DNA of 64,000 bases from Motilibacter deserti (GCF_011250635.1 NZ_JAANNP010000007.1:1-64000), one strand, 5' to 3'; positions 25,935 through 35,069 are shown, numbered from the stretch's first letter. Notes: a model not told the origin generated them from the sequence alone. Numbers and translations are program-made.

Positions 25935-26948
25935 GTGTTCAAGAAGGCATCTCTCGTCGCCTTCGCCAGCGCCGCGGCACTGCTGCTGGCGGGGTGCGGC
26001 GACGACTCGGACGACACCGCATCCCCGGGGTCGAGCAGCGCAGCCGGTGGCGGAGGCGGCGGCAGCAGCGAGCAGATCACGCTCGGCTTCGCCCAGGTCG
26101 GCGCCGAGAGCGGCTGGCGCACGGCCAACACCGACTCGATCAAGAAGTCGGCCGAGGAGGCCGGGATCGAGCTCCAGTTCTCCGACGCGCAGCAGAAGCA
26201 GGAGAACCAGATCCGTGCCATCCGCTCGTTCATCCAGCAGAAGGTCGACGTCATCGCCTTCTCGCCGGTCATCGAGTCCGGCTGGGACGCGGTGCTCAAC
26301 GAGGCCAAGCGCGCCAACATCCCCGTCATCCTCACCGACCGCGCGGTCGACTCCGAGGACACCAGCCTCTACAAGACCTTCCTCGGCTCCGACTTCGTCC
26401 TCGAGGGCCAGAAGGCCGGCGAGTGGCTGAAGGAGGAGTACGCCGACGAGGCCGGCCCGGTCAACATCGTCGAGCTCCAGGGCACCACGGGTGCCGCGCC
26501 GGCGATCGACCGCCAGCAGGGCTTCGCCGACGCCATCGCCGGTGAGTCGAAGTTCAAGATGATCGCCTCGCAGACCGGCGACTTCACCCGCGCCGGTGGC
26601 AAGCAGGTCATGGAGGCCTTCCTCCAGGCCCACAAGGACATCGACGTGCTCTACGCCCACAACGACGACATGGGCCTGGGCGCGATCGAGGCCATCGAGG
26701 CGGCCGGCCTCACGCCGGGCGAGGACATCAAGATCATCACGGTCGACGCGGTCAAGGACGGCATGCAGGCGCTCGCGGACGGCAAGATCAACTTCATCGT
26801 CGAGTGCAACCCGCTCCTCGGCCCGCAGCTGATGGACGCCGTGAAGAAGGTCGTCGCCGGCGAGGAGATCCCGCCGCGGATCGAGACCGAGGAGACCACG
26901 TTCACCCAGGAGCAGGCCAAGGCCGCGCTCCCCACGCGCCAGTACTGA
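25935..26948 (+). CDS. Sugar ABC importer, substrate-binding lipoprotein (YtfQ-like)
   Basis: A 337-residue periplasmic-binding-protein fold lipoprotein. The signal peptide ends in the lipobox LLLAGCG, and a Gly/Ser linker follows. The mature part shows TLGFAQVGAESGWRTANTDS, QKQENQIRAIRSFIQQKVD and YAHNDDMGLGAIEAIEAAG. These match YtfQ, the galactofuranose/arabinofuranose-binding protein of the YtfQRT-YjfF importer. The GTG start has AAGGAG seven bases upstream. It is the first gene of the importer operon, placed between ara catabolism and arabinan hydrolase genes, so arabinose, perhaps its furanose form, is the likely substrate. Confidence 0.9.
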   Translation: MFKKASLVAFASAAALLLAGCGDDSDDTASPGSSSAAGGGGGGSSEQITLGFAQVGAESGWRTANTDSIKKSAEEAGIELQFSDAQQKQENQIRAIRSFIQQKVDVIAFSPVIESGWDAVLNEAKRANIPVILTDRAVDSEDTSLYKTFLGSDFVLEGQKAGEWLKEEYADEAGPVNIVELQGTTGAAPAIDRQQGFADAIAGESKFKMIASQTGDFTRAGGKQVMEAFLQAHKDIDVLYAHNDDMGLGAIEAIEAAGLTPGEDIKIITVDAVKDGMQALADGKINFIVECNPLLGPQLMDAVKKVVAGEEIPPRIETEETTFTQEQAKAALPTRQY

Positions 26949-26980
26949 GCCCAGCCTCGTACTGAGCCTTTGCAGCAGGT

Positions 26981-27021
26981 GGCACGGGGCCGCTCCGCAA
27001 CTCCAGGAGCGGCCCCGTGCC
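26981..27021 (+). terminator. Strong intra-operon hairpin between binding protein and ATPase
   Basis: A 16-bp perfect stem (26981-26996 with 27006-27021) with a 9-base loop lies between the binding-protein stop and the ATPase start. It probably protects or terminates part of the transcripts, so the binding protein is made in excess over the membrane complex. Confidence 0.75.
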
Positions 27022-27057
27022 GGTACGAGCACTGCGACGAAGAGAGGTCCCAGTCCC

Positions 27058-28602
27058 ATGGCGTCTGCCGCATCCAGTCCTGTGGTGCAGATGACCGGCA
27101 TCCGCAAGGAGTTCCCCGGCGTCAAGGCTCTTGACGGCGTCGATCTCCGCCTGTTCGCCGGTGAGGTGCACGCGCTCATGGGCGAGAACGGGGCCGGCAA
27201 GTCCACCCTCATCAAGGTCCTCACCGGCGTCTACACGATCGACGGCGGCGAGATCCGGCTCGGTGGCGAGCCCGTGCTGTTCTCCAGCCCGCTCCAGGCC
27301 CAGCAGGCCGGTGTGAGCACGGTCTACCAAGAGGTCAACCTCTGCACCAACCTGTCCGTGGCCGAGAACATCTTCATCGGCCGCGAGCCGCGCCGGATGG
27401 GGGCCATCAACTGGCGCGAGATGCGCCGCCGTGCCCGGGAGGCGCTCGAGCGCGTCGACCTGCACATCGACGTGTCGCAGCCGCTGTCGAGCTACTCCAT
27501 CGCCATCCAGCAGATGGTCGCGATCGCGCGAGCGGTCGACATCTCGGCCCAGGTGCTCATCCTCGACGAGCCGACCTCGAGCCTGGACCAGGGCGAGGTG
27601 CAGCAGCTCTTCCGCGTGATGCGCCAGCTGAAGGCCGAAGGGCTCGCGATCGTCTTCGTGTCGCACTTCCTCGAGCAGATCTACGAGATCACCGACCGCA
27701 TGACGGTGCTGCGCAACGGCCAGCTCGTCGGCGAGTGGATGACGAGCGAGCTGCCCCAGGTCGAGCTGGTGTCGAAGATGATCGGCCGGGACCTGGCGAC
27801 TCTCGAGGCGCTCGAGGGCGAGAACAAGCGGACGCTCACCGCCCTGGAGAACGCCACCCCGGTGATCCAGGCCAAGGGCGTCGGCCGCAAGGGGAGCGTC
27901 GAGCCCTTCGACCTGTCGGTCTACCCCGGCGAGGTCGTCGGCCTGGCCGGCCTGCTCGGCTCCGGCCGCACCGAGGTCGCAAGGCTGATGTTCGGTGCCG
28001 ACCGCGCCGACAGCGGCGACTTCCTCGTCGACGGCAAGCCGACGCACCTGCGCACACCGCGCGCGGCGACGAGCCAGGGCATCGCCTTCACGTCGGAGAA
28101 CCGCCGCACCGAGGGGCTCGTCGGCGAGCTGACGGTCCGGGAGAACATCATCCTCGCGCTGCAGGCCGCGCGCGGCTGGACGCGGCCCATCTCGCGCAAG
28201 CGCCAGGACGAGCTCGTCGACGAGTACATCAAGGCGCTCGACATCCGCCCCGCCAACCCCGAGCAGCAGGTCCGCAACCTCAGCGGCGGCAACCAGCAGA
28301 AGGTCCTGCTGGCCCGCTGGCTCATCACCCGGCCCAAGCTGCTCATCCTCGACGAGCCGACGCGTGGCATCGACGTCGGCGCCAAGGCCCAGATCCAGAA
28401 GCTCGTGGTCTCGCTGTCGGAGGAGGGCATGTCGGTGCTCTTCATCTCCGCGGAGCTGGAGGAGGTGCTCCGGCTGAGCCACAAGGTGGAGGTGCTGCGC
28501 GACCGCCGCATCATCGCCGAGCTCGCGAACGACGAAGGGATGACCGTGGAGAAGATCGTGGAGACGATCGCCGGCGACAGCCGCGAGGAGGTGCGCGCAT
28601 GA
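27058..28602 (+). CDS. Sugar ABC importer, tandem ATP-binding protein (YtfR-like)
   Basis: A 514-residue CUT2-type ATPase with two nucleotide-binding domains. Domain 1 has Walker A GENGAGKSTLIK, Q-loop VYQEVNL and Walker B VLILDEPTSSLD, but a degenerate signature (LSSYSIAIQQ). Domain 2 has a degenerate Walker A (LLGSGRTEVARL), an intact signature LSGGNQQKVLLARWL and Walker B LLILDEPTRGID. This asymmetry is normal for ribose/arabinose/galactofuranose-type importers. The stop overlaps the permease start in ATGA. It powers uptake through the two permeases that follow. Confidence 0.93.
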   Translation: MASAASSPVVQMTGIRKEFPGVKALDGVDLRLFAGEVHALMGENGAGKSTLIKVLTGVYTIDGGEIRLGGEPVLFSSPLQAQQAGVSTVYQEVNLCTNLSVAENIFIGREPRRMGAINWREMRRRAREALERVDLHIDVSQPLSSYSIAIQQMVAIARAVDISAQVLILDEPTSSLDQGEVQQLFRVMRQLKAEGLAIVFVSHFLEQIYEITDRMTVLRNGQLVGEWMTSELPQVELVSKMIGRDLATLEALEGENKRTLTALENATPVIQAKGVGRKGSVEPFDLSVYPGEVVGLAGLLGSGRTEVARLMFGADRADSGDFLVDGKPTHLRTPRAATSQGIAFTSENRRTEGLVGELTVRENIILALQAARGWTRPISRKRQDELVDEYIKALDIRPANPEQQVRNLSGGNQQKVLLARWLITRPKLLILDEPTRGIDVGAKAQIQKLVVSLSEEGMSVLFISAELEEVLRLSHKVEVLRDRRIIAELANDEGMTVEKIVETIAGDSREEVRA

Positions 28603-29651
28603 GCATCACCCGGCACCGGCTCTTCTACCCCGGTGTGCTCCTGCTCGTGCTGCTCGTCAGCAACGTCTTCTTCACGCCCACCTTCTTCAACCTGCGCATG
28701 CAGGACGGGCATCTCTACGGCAGCCTCATCGACATCGTCCGCAACGGCGCTCCGCTGCTGATCGTGGCCGTCGGCATGACGTTCGTGATCGCCACCGGCG
28801 GCATCGACCTCTCGGTCGGCGCGGTGATGGCCATCTCCGGGGCGGTCGCGACGCACCACATCGCGGGGCTGAGCAACCAGGACAGCACCGCCGGGGTGCT
28901 CACCGCCGTCGGGATGGCACTCGGGTTCTGTCTGCTTCTCGGGTTGTGGAACGGCATCCTCGTCGCCGTCGTCGGCATCCAACCCATCATCGCCACGCTC
29001 ATCCTGATGGTCGCCGGTCGAGGCGTGGCGCAGTGGATCACCGACGGCCAGATCATCACGGTCAACAGCCCGGCCTACAAGCTCATCGGCGGCGGCTACA
29101 AGCTCGCCCTGCCGTTCGCGATCTTCCTCGCGATCGCCGTGCTCGTGTTCGCCGCGGTCATCAGCCGGCGGTCCGCGCTCGGCATGCTGATCGAGTCGGT
29201 CGGCGGCAACGCCGAGGCGAGCCGGCTGGCGGGCATCCGCTCGCGCGGGCTGATCCTGCTGGCGTACGTCTTCTCCGGCTTCTGCGCCGGGCTCGCCGGC
29301 CTCATGATCAGCTCGAACGTCTCGAGCGCCGACGCCAACAACACCGGCCTCTTCTACGAGCTCGACGCGATCCTCGCCGTCGTCATCGGCGGCACCGCGC
29401 TGATCGGCGGCCGCTACTTCCTCGTCGGGACGCTGGTCGGCGCGCTCACGATCCAGACGCTCACGACCACGATCCTGACCATCGGCATCAACCCGAACGC
29501 GACCCTGCTCTTCAAGGCCTTCGTCGTCTTCGTGATGTGCCTCATCCAGTCCCCGGCCTTCCGGGCGAAGGTCTTCCGCCGACGGCAACGCCCGGCGTCA
29601 CCGCCCGCGGCCCCCGCCTCCAAGGAGCAGCACGTGAGGGTCCCCGCATGA
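28599..29651 (+). CDS. Sugar ABC importer, permease 1 (YtfT-like)
   Basis: A 350-residue permease of the ribose/galactose/arabinose family with about 8-10 hydrophobic segments. It has the conserved cytoplasmic loops LLIVAVGMTFVIATGGIDLS and SVGGNAEASRLAGIRSRGL, which contact the ATPase. A Pro/Arg-rich tail (RRRQRPASPPAAPASKEQ) extends past the last span. Start and stop each overlap a neighbour by four bases, so the four importer genes form one tight operon apart from the hairpin after the binding protein. Confidence 0.93.
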   Translation: MSITRHRLFYPGVLLLVLLVSNVFFTPTFFNLRMQDGHLYGSLIDIVRNGAPLLIVAVGMTFVIATGGIDLSVGAVMAISGAVATHHIAGLSNQDSTAGVLTAVGMALGFCLLLGLWNGILVAVVGIQPIIATLILMVAGRGVAQWITDGQIITVNSPAYKLIGGGYKLALPFAIFLAIAVLVFAAVISRRSALGMLIESVGGNAEASRLAGIRSRGLILLAYVFSGFCAGLAGLMISSNVSSADANNTGLFYELDAILAVVIGGTALIGGRYFLVGTLVGALTIQTLTTTILTIGINPNATLLFKAFVVFVMCLIQSPAFRAKVFRRRQRPASPPAAPASKEQHVRVPA

Positions 29652-30649
29652 GCACCGCCGTCCTCGACAAGCGGCCGACCGGGCTCCCGCGGGTCTCCCA
29701 GCGCTACTTCCCCGTCCTGGCGACGCTGCTCCTGCTCGTCCTGATGTACCTCTTCGGGACCTTCCAGTACGAGGGCTTCGCCTCCGGCCAGGGCGTCGCG
29801 AACCTCTTCATCGACAACTCGTACCTCATCGTCGTCGCGGTCGGCATGACCTTCGTGATCCTCACCGGGGGCATCGACCTCTCGGTGGGAGCCGTCGTCG
29901 GGCTCTCCACGATGGTGGCGTCGACGCTGCTGGAGGACCGCGGCTGGTCGGCCCTGCTCGTCATCCCGGTGGTGCTTCTCATCGGGTGCACCCTCGGTGG
30001 GCTGATGGGCGCGGTCATCCACTACTACGAGATCCAGCCGTTCATCGTCACGCTCGCCGGCATGTTCCTCGCACGCGGCCTCTGCTACGTGATCAGCACC
30101 GACTCGCAGTCCATCACCGACGGGCTCTACAGCGACATCGCGCTGAAGACCATCCCGCTCGGCGGTGGCGTCGTGATCACCTACAGCGTCATCGTCGCGC
30201 TGGCGGCCGTGCTCGTGGCCTACATGGTCCTGCACTACACCCGGCTCGGCCGCAACGTCTACGCGATGGGCGGCAGCAAGCAGTCGGCCATGCTCATGGG
30301 CCTGCCGGTCGCGAGGACCACGATCGCCGTCTACACGATCAGCGGCTTCTGCGCGGCGCTCGGCGGCATCCTCTTCTCGTTCTACGCCCTGTCCGGCTCG
30401 CCGAACACGGCGATCGGGCTGGAGCTCGACGCCATCGCCGCGGTGGTCATCGGGGGCACGCTGCTCATCGGCGGGTCGGGCTTCGTGCTCGGGTCGGTCA
30501 TCGGCGTGCTGGTGCTCGGCCTGATCCAGACGATCATCACCTTCGCGAACCTCGAGTCGTACTTCACCCGCATCACGATCGGCCTGCTGCTCTTCGCGTT
30601 CATCCTGCTGCAGCGGCTGGTGTTCGCCCGGCGGTCACCAGGCAGCTGA
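29648..30649 (+). CDS. Sugar ABC importer, permease 2 (YjfF-like)
   Basis: A 333-residue permease homologous to the preceding one: VAVGMTFVILTGGIDLSVGA near residue 65, ALGGILFSFYALSGSPN, and the late AAVVIGGTLLIGGSGFVLGS. Two distinct permeases after a tandem ATPase is the hallmark of YtfT/YjfF systems, as opposed to ribose importers with one permease gene. It closes the operon; two hairpins follow the stop. Confidence 0.92.
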   Translation: MSTAVLDKRPTGLPRVSQRYFPVLATLLLLVLMYLFGTFQYEGFASGQGVANLFIDNSYLIVVAVGMTFVILTGGIDLSVGAVVGLSTMVASTLLEDRGWSALLVIPVVLLIGCTLGGLMGAVIHYYEIQPFIVTLAGMFLARGLCYVISTDSQSITDGLYSDIALKTIPLGGGVVITYSVIVALAAVLVAYMVLHYTRLGRNVYAMGGSKQSAMLMGLPVARTTIAVYTISGFCAALGGILFSFYALSGSPNTAIGLELDAIAAVVIGGTLLIGGSGFVLGSVIGVLVLGLIQTIITFANLESYFTRITIGLLLFAFILLQRLVFARRSPGS

Positions 30650-30693
30650 GCGGAGGCCGGGGCGGCTGCGCGAGAGGCGGCCGCCCCCGGTCT

Positions 30694-30755
30694 CGGCTCC
30701 GGCGCACGCGCACCGGAGCCGGCGGCGCCCGGGTGCTCGACGAGCACCCGGGCGC
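30694..30755 (+). terminator. Double hairpin terminator of the importer operon
   Basis: The first stem is 30694-30702 with 30713-30721 (9 bp). The second is a 15-bp inverted repeat, 30725-30739 with 30741-30755. They lie 45 bases after the second permease gene. Confidence 0.75.
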
Positions 30756-30804
30756 TGTCGTGTCCGGCCGGAACCACGGCGACAACGGCCGCGAGAAGGC
30801 GCTA

Positions 30805-30873
30805 CCGAACCGTTATCGACGGCCCTTGACGCCTCTGTCACACGCGTCGACACTACTCGTGTTATCGCTCACA
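30805..30873 (+). promoter_or_regulatory. GH51 promoter with two operator types
   Basis: CCGAACCGTTATCG (30805-30818) ends eight bases before TTGACG (30826-30831). GACACT (30849-30854) is the -10 candidate at 17-base spacing. TGTTATCGCTCACA (30860-30873), the inverse of TGTGAGCGATAACA, lies at the start region. The layout copies that of the importer promoter. Confidence 0.7.
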
Positions 30874-31002
30874 AAGACCGGGGTGCACCCGAGCGCGCGC
30901 TGGACCTCGCGCCGCCCGCTCTTCGTGCCCGTCCTTTGTGACGTGCTCCCGGGGGCTCTTCGTCCGCCCCTATTGCGTTCTTCCGTATCCGAGGAGACAT
31001 GC

Positions 31003-33534
31003 ATGTCCCGACCAGGTGCAATGAAGGGCCTGGCAGCAGCCGCTCTGCTCGTCGTGCCCTTGGGCATGGCGGCCGACGCCGGCGCGGCCAAGCCCGTCCC
31101 CGACTACACCATCACCGTCGACGACAGCGCCCAGGGCGCCGCCATCGACGACACGATGTACGGCGTCTTCTTCGAGGACATCAACTACGCCGCTGACGGG
31201 GGCCTCTACGCCGAGCTCGTCCGCAACCGCTCGTTCGAGTTCAACTCGACGGACGCCAGCGGCTTCACCGGCCTCACCGCGTGGCAGGTCGTGAACGGCG
31301 GCGGCGCGGCGCCGACGGCGCAGGTCGTCAACGACGCGACGCGCCTCAACGAGAACAACCGCAACCACCTGCGCCTCACCTCCGACGGCCCCGGCGACGG
31401 CGTGCGCAACCTCGGCTACAACACCGGGTTCGCGCTCAAGGCCGGCGCGACGTACGACGGCTCGGTCTGGGCGCGCTCGACCACCGCGCAGACGGTGACG
31501 TTCGCGCTCACGAACGCGAACGGCACCGTCACGTACGCGAGCGGCACCGTCGCCGTCGACGGCTCGGACGCCTGGAAGAAGTACGAGCTGACGCTCACGG
31601 CCAACGCGACCGTCAACGACGCGCGGCTCGCCGTGACGGGCGGGGCCGCGTCGGTCATGGGCCTGGACATGATCTCGCTCATGCCGCACGACCGCTGGGT
31701 CGGCAAGAACGGGCTGTCGACCCTGCGCAAGGACCTGGCGCAGAAGATCGCCGACCTCGACCCGGGCTTCGTCCGCTTCCCCGGCGGCTGCATCGTCAAC
31801 GTCAACAGCCACCGGGCCTACACCGCGGCGAACAACTTCCCGCGGGCGCGGTCCTACCAGTGGAAGGAGACGGTCGGCCCCGTCGAGACGCGCCCGACCA
31901 ACGCCAACTTCTGGGGCTACAACCAGTCCTACGGCCTCGGCTACTACGAGTACTTCACGTTTGCCGAGGACATCGGCGCCATGCCGCTGCCCGTCGTGCC
32001 GGCAGTGCTGAACGGCTGCGGCCAGGGCTTCCGGGCCAACGAGCAGAACGAGCTGCAGCGCCACATCCAGGACACGCTCGACCTCATCGAGTTCGCCAAC
32101 GGACCGGTCACGTCGACCTGGGGCAAGCTGCGCGCCGACATGGGCCACCCGGCGCCCTTCGGCCTGACGCACATCGGCGTCGGCAACGAGGAGAACTTCC
32201 CGGCGCAGTTCATCACGAACTTCGTCCAGTTCCGCGACGCGATCAAGGCGAAGTACCCGAACATCACGGTCATCAGCAACAGCGGCCCGGACGACGAGGG
32301 CACGACGTTCGAGCAGCACTGGGCGCAGAACCGGGCCAACAACGTCGAGATGGTCGACGAGCACTACTACAACAGCCCGACCTGGTTCCTGCAGAACAAT
32401 GACCGCTACGACTCCTACGACCGCAACGGGCCCAAGGTCTTCCTCGGCGAGTACGCCTCGCAGGACGCGAAGTGGTTCAACTCGCTGTCCGAGGCGGCCT
32501 ACATGACGGGCCTCGAGCGCAACGCCGACATCGTGAAGCTGGCGTCGTACGCCCCGCTGCTGGCCAACGTGGACAACGTGCAGTGGCGGCCGGACATGAT
32601 CTGGTTCGACAACCACCAGTCGTGGGGCTCGACGAGCTACGAGGTCCAGAAGCTGTTCATGAACAACGTCGGCGACCGCGTCGTGCCGAGCACGGCCTCG
32701 GGCAAGGTCATGCAGCCGACCCCGATCACGGGCGCGGTCGGCCTGTCGACCTGGCGCACGGCCGCGAAGTACGACGACGTCAAGGTGACGTCGCCCGACG
32801 GCACGACGCTGTTCAGCGACGACTTCAATGACGGCAACGCCGACGGGTGGCGCCCGCTCGCCAACCGCGGGACGTGGGCCGTGACCGACGGTCAGTTCGT
32901 CCAGACCAACACGACGGCGGAGGACACGCTCGTCGCCGGGCCGGCGGTGGCCGCGACCGACTACGACGTGACGATGAAGGCCACGAAGACCGCCGGCGCC
33001 GAGGGCTTCCTCATCGGCTTCGGGGTCAAGGACTCCGGCAACTACTACTGGTGGAACCTCGGCGGCTGGAACAACACCCGCAGCGTCGTCGAGAAGGCCA
33101 CGAGCGGCGCGAAGCAGACCCTGGTCGCGCGCGAGGGCCACTCGATCACCACGAACAAGGCCTACGACGTCAAGATCTCGGTACGCGGCACCAAGGTGAC
33201 GCTCTTCCTCGACGGCCAGGAGTTCTTCAGCTTCGACGACAACACCGTCATCGAGCCGTTCGCCCAGGTCGTCACGCACGACGACGCCACGGGCGACACG
33301 ATCGTCAAGGTCGTGAACGCGCAGAACACCCCGGCCGTGACGAAGATCGACCTGGGCAAGCTGAAGGTCGCCAAGAAGGCGACGATGACCGTCATCTCGG
33401 GGGACCCGGGCCAGCAGAACACCCGGTCGGCGCAGCCGATCCGCCCGGTGACGACGCAGATCGACGTGCCGTCGCAGTTCTACCGGACGTTCGACCCGAA
33501 CTCCGTCACCTTCATCCGCATCCCGAAGAAGTAG
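31003..33534 (+). CDS. Secreted GH51 alpha-L-arabinofuranosidase with inserted LamG-like domain
   Basis: An 843-residue secreted glycosidase. The signal peptide is about residues 1-28 (core LAAAALLVVPLGMAADAGAA). An N-terminal VFFEDINYAADGGLYAELV block is followed by a carbohydrate-binding-like sandwich. The (beta/alpha)8 core has acid/base Glu396 in GVGNEENF and nucleophile Glu483 in VFLGEYAS. At about residues 605-755 a LamG/3-keto-disaccharide-hydrolase-like domain (SDDFNDGNADGWRPL) is inserted. The chain then resumes with the C-terminal beta domain. The enzyme removes terminal arabinofuranose from arabinan and arabinoxylan. GAGGAG sets the ATG. It is followed 11 bases later by the GH43 gene. 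Confidence 0.93.
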   Translation: MSRPGAMKGLAAAALLVVPLGMAADAGAAKPVPDYTITVDDSAQGAAIDDTMYGVFFEDINYAADGGLYAELVRNRSFEFNSTDASGFTGLTAWQVVNGGGAAPTAQVVNDATRLNENNRNHLRLTSDGPGDGVRNLGYNTGFALKAGATYDGSVWARSTTAQTVTFALTNANGTVTYASGTVAVDGSDAWKKYELTLTANATVNDARLAVTGGAASVMGLDMISLMPHDRWVGKNGLSTLRKDLAQKIADLDPGFVRFPGGCIVNVNSHRAYTAANNFPRARSYQWKETVGPVETRPTNANFWGYNQSYGLGYYEYFTFAEDIGAMPLPVVPAVLNGCGQGFRANEQNELQRHIQDTLDLIEFANGPVTSTWGKLRADMGHPAPFGLTHIGVGNEENFPAQFITNFVQFRDAIKAKYPNITVISNSGPDDEGTTFEQHWAQNRANNVEMVDEHYYNSPTWFLQNNDRYDSYDRNGPKVFLGEYASQDAKWFNSLSEAAYMTGLERNADIVKLASYAPLLANVDNVQWRPDMIWFDNHQSWGSTSYEVQKLFMNNVGDRVVPSTASGKVMQPTPITGAVGLSTWRTAAKYDDVKVTSPDGTTLFSDDFNDGNADGWRPLANRGTWAVTDGQFVQTNTTAEDTLVAGPAVAATDYDVTMKATKTAGAEGFLIGFGVKDSGNYYWWNLGGWNNTRSVVEKATSGAKQTLVAREGHSITTNKAYDVKISVRGTKVTLFLDGQEFFSFDDNTVIEPFAQVVTHDDATGDTIVKVVNAQNTPAVTKIDLGKLKVAKKATMTVISGDPGQQNTRSAQPIRPVTTQIDVPSQFYRTFDPNSVTFIRIPKK

Positions 33535-33545
33535 GGGCAGCCGAC

Positions 33546-35018
33546 ATGAGCTTCGAGATCAGTCGTCGCGCGCTGCTGCGCGGCGGGCTCGGCCTGGGCG
33601 GCGTGACGCTGCTCGGGGGAGTGCCGCTCGTGGCGCACTCCGCGACCGCCGCCACACCGCTTCCGACGGACGCCGAGGTCTACGGCGTTCCGACCACCAA
33701 CCCGCTCGTCCTCAACCGGGCCGACCCGTTCATCACGGTCCCGACCGACGGCATGTACTACTTCACCGGCTCCGTGCCGGAGTACGACCGCCTCGTGGTG
33801 CGCGGCTCCTCGACGATCGCCGGCCTGAGCGACGCGCCGGAGTCGGTCATCTGGCGGCGTCCGACGACCGGCACGATGGGCGGCCACATCTGGGCGCCCG
33901 AGCTGCACCGCATCGACAGGCGCTGGTACATCTACTTCGCCGCCGGGGACTCCAACAACGTCTTCGCCATCAAGATGTATGCGATGGAGTCGACGCTGGC
34001 CGACCCGCGCGACCCGGCCGGCTGGGGCGCCCCGCGCGAGGTCACGACGCCGTGGGGGTCGTTCAAGCTCGACGCGACCACCTTCGCCCACCGGGGCAAG
34101 CGCTACTACGTGTGGGCGCAGGCCGAGCCGGAGATCTCGGTCAACACCAGCCTCTACATCGCCGAGATGGCCTCGCCGTGGGCCATCAAGGGCGAGCCGC
34201 GCCGCATCTCGACGCCCACGCTGGCGTGGGAGCGGCAGGGCTTCGCGGTCAACGAGGGGGCTGCGGTCATCATCCGCAACGGCCGGGTCTGGATGACCTA
34301 CTCCGCCAGCGCGACCGACCACCGCTACGCGATGGGCCTGCTCTGGGCCGACGAGGACGCCGACCTGCTCGACGAGATGTCGTGGAACAAGTCGCCGAAC
34401 CCCGTGTTCGTCACCAACGAGCAGACCAAGCAGTACGGCCCCGGGCACAACTCGTTCACGGTGGCCGAGGACGGCACCGACGTCCTCGTCTACCACGCCC
34501 GCGACTACACCGGCTACATCGGCTCGGACCCGCTCTACGACCCCAACCGGCACGCGCGGGTGCAGAAGCTCTACTGGAGCCGGGACGGGATGCCGCTGTT
34601 CGGCGTTCCCGTCGGCAAGGGTGGCCCGATCGTGCGGCTGTCGCCGACCGACGACAAGCACACCTTCGTCCGCCACTTCGCCTTCGTGCTCAGCGTCGCC
34701 GAGGACACCGACGACCTGCCGTTGGGCGACACGCAGTTCCGGTTCGTGCCCGGCTTCGCCGGTGCGGGCACGGAGTCGATCCAGTCGGTCAACTACCCCG
34801 ACCGCTACGTCCGGGTCACGGCGACCGGGCAGGTGCGGATCGACCCGTTCGAGGCGGGGGCCGCGTACGCGGGGCAGGCCAGCTTCCGCCGCATCCCGGC
34901 CAAGAAGGGCTACCAGCTCCAGCTCGCCGGTGACGGGAGCAAGTACCTCCTGCACGACAAGGGCGCCCTGACGGTCGGGGCGCTCGCCGGCAACCGGAGC
35001 ATCTTCGAGCTCAGCTAG
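33546..35018 (+). CDS. Tat-secreted GH43 arabinan-degrading enzyme with C-terminal AbfB-like domain
   Basis: A 490-residue protein. The twin-arginine signal ISRRALLRGGLGLGGV is followed by a cleavage region near residue 36. The GH43 five-bladed propeller has the base in NRADPFI (Asp60), the pKa-modulating Asp in FKLDATTF and the acid Glu in VNEGAAVI. Residues about 360-490 look like an AbfB/CBM42 beta-trefoil (SIQSVNYPDRYVRV, ASFRRIPAKKGYQLQLAGDG), which binds arabinofuranose side chains. It is co-transcribed with GH51 and ends at a strong terminator. An exo-arabinanase or arabinofuranosidase role is inferred. Confidence 0.92.
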   Translation: MSFEISRRALLRGGLGLGGVTLLGGVPLVAHSATAATPLPTDAEVYGVPTTNPLVLNRADPFITVPTDGMYYFTGSVPEYDRLVVRGSSTIAGLSDAPESVIWRRPTTGTMGGHIWAPELHRIDRRWYIYFAAGDSNNVFAIKMYAMESTLADPRDPAGWGAPREVTTPWGSFKLDATTFAHRGKRYYVWAQAEPEISVNTSLYIAEMASPWAIKGEPRRISTPTLAWERQGFAVNEGAAVIIRNGRVWMTYSASATDHRYAMGLLWADEDADLLDEMSWNKSPNPVFVTNEQTKQYGPGHNSFTVAEDGTDVLVYHARDYTGYIGSDPLYDPNRHARVQKLYWSRDGMPLFGVPVGKGGPIVRLSPTDDKHTFVRHFAFVLSVAEDTDDLPLGDTQFRFVPGFAGAGTESIQSVNYPDRYVRVTATGQVRIDPFEAGAAYAGQASFRRIPAKKGYQLQLAGDGSKYLLHDKGALTVGALAGNRSIFELS

Positions 35019-35034
35019 GAGCTGCCGCCACGCT

Positions 35035-35069
35035 CGAGGGGCCCTGCCGCAGCGCGGCAGGGCCCCTCG
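35035..35069 (+). terminator. Terminator of the GH51-GH43 unit
   Basis: A 16-bp perfect stem (35035-35050 with 35054-35069) with a 3-base loop, 16 bases after the GH43 stop. Confidence 0.85.

Noticed and set aside
29986-31002. Upstream extension of the GH51 frame
   Set aside because: The extension overlaps the second permease gene out of frame, its terminator and the GH51 promoter. The ATG at 31003 has GAGGAG and a proper signal peptide.
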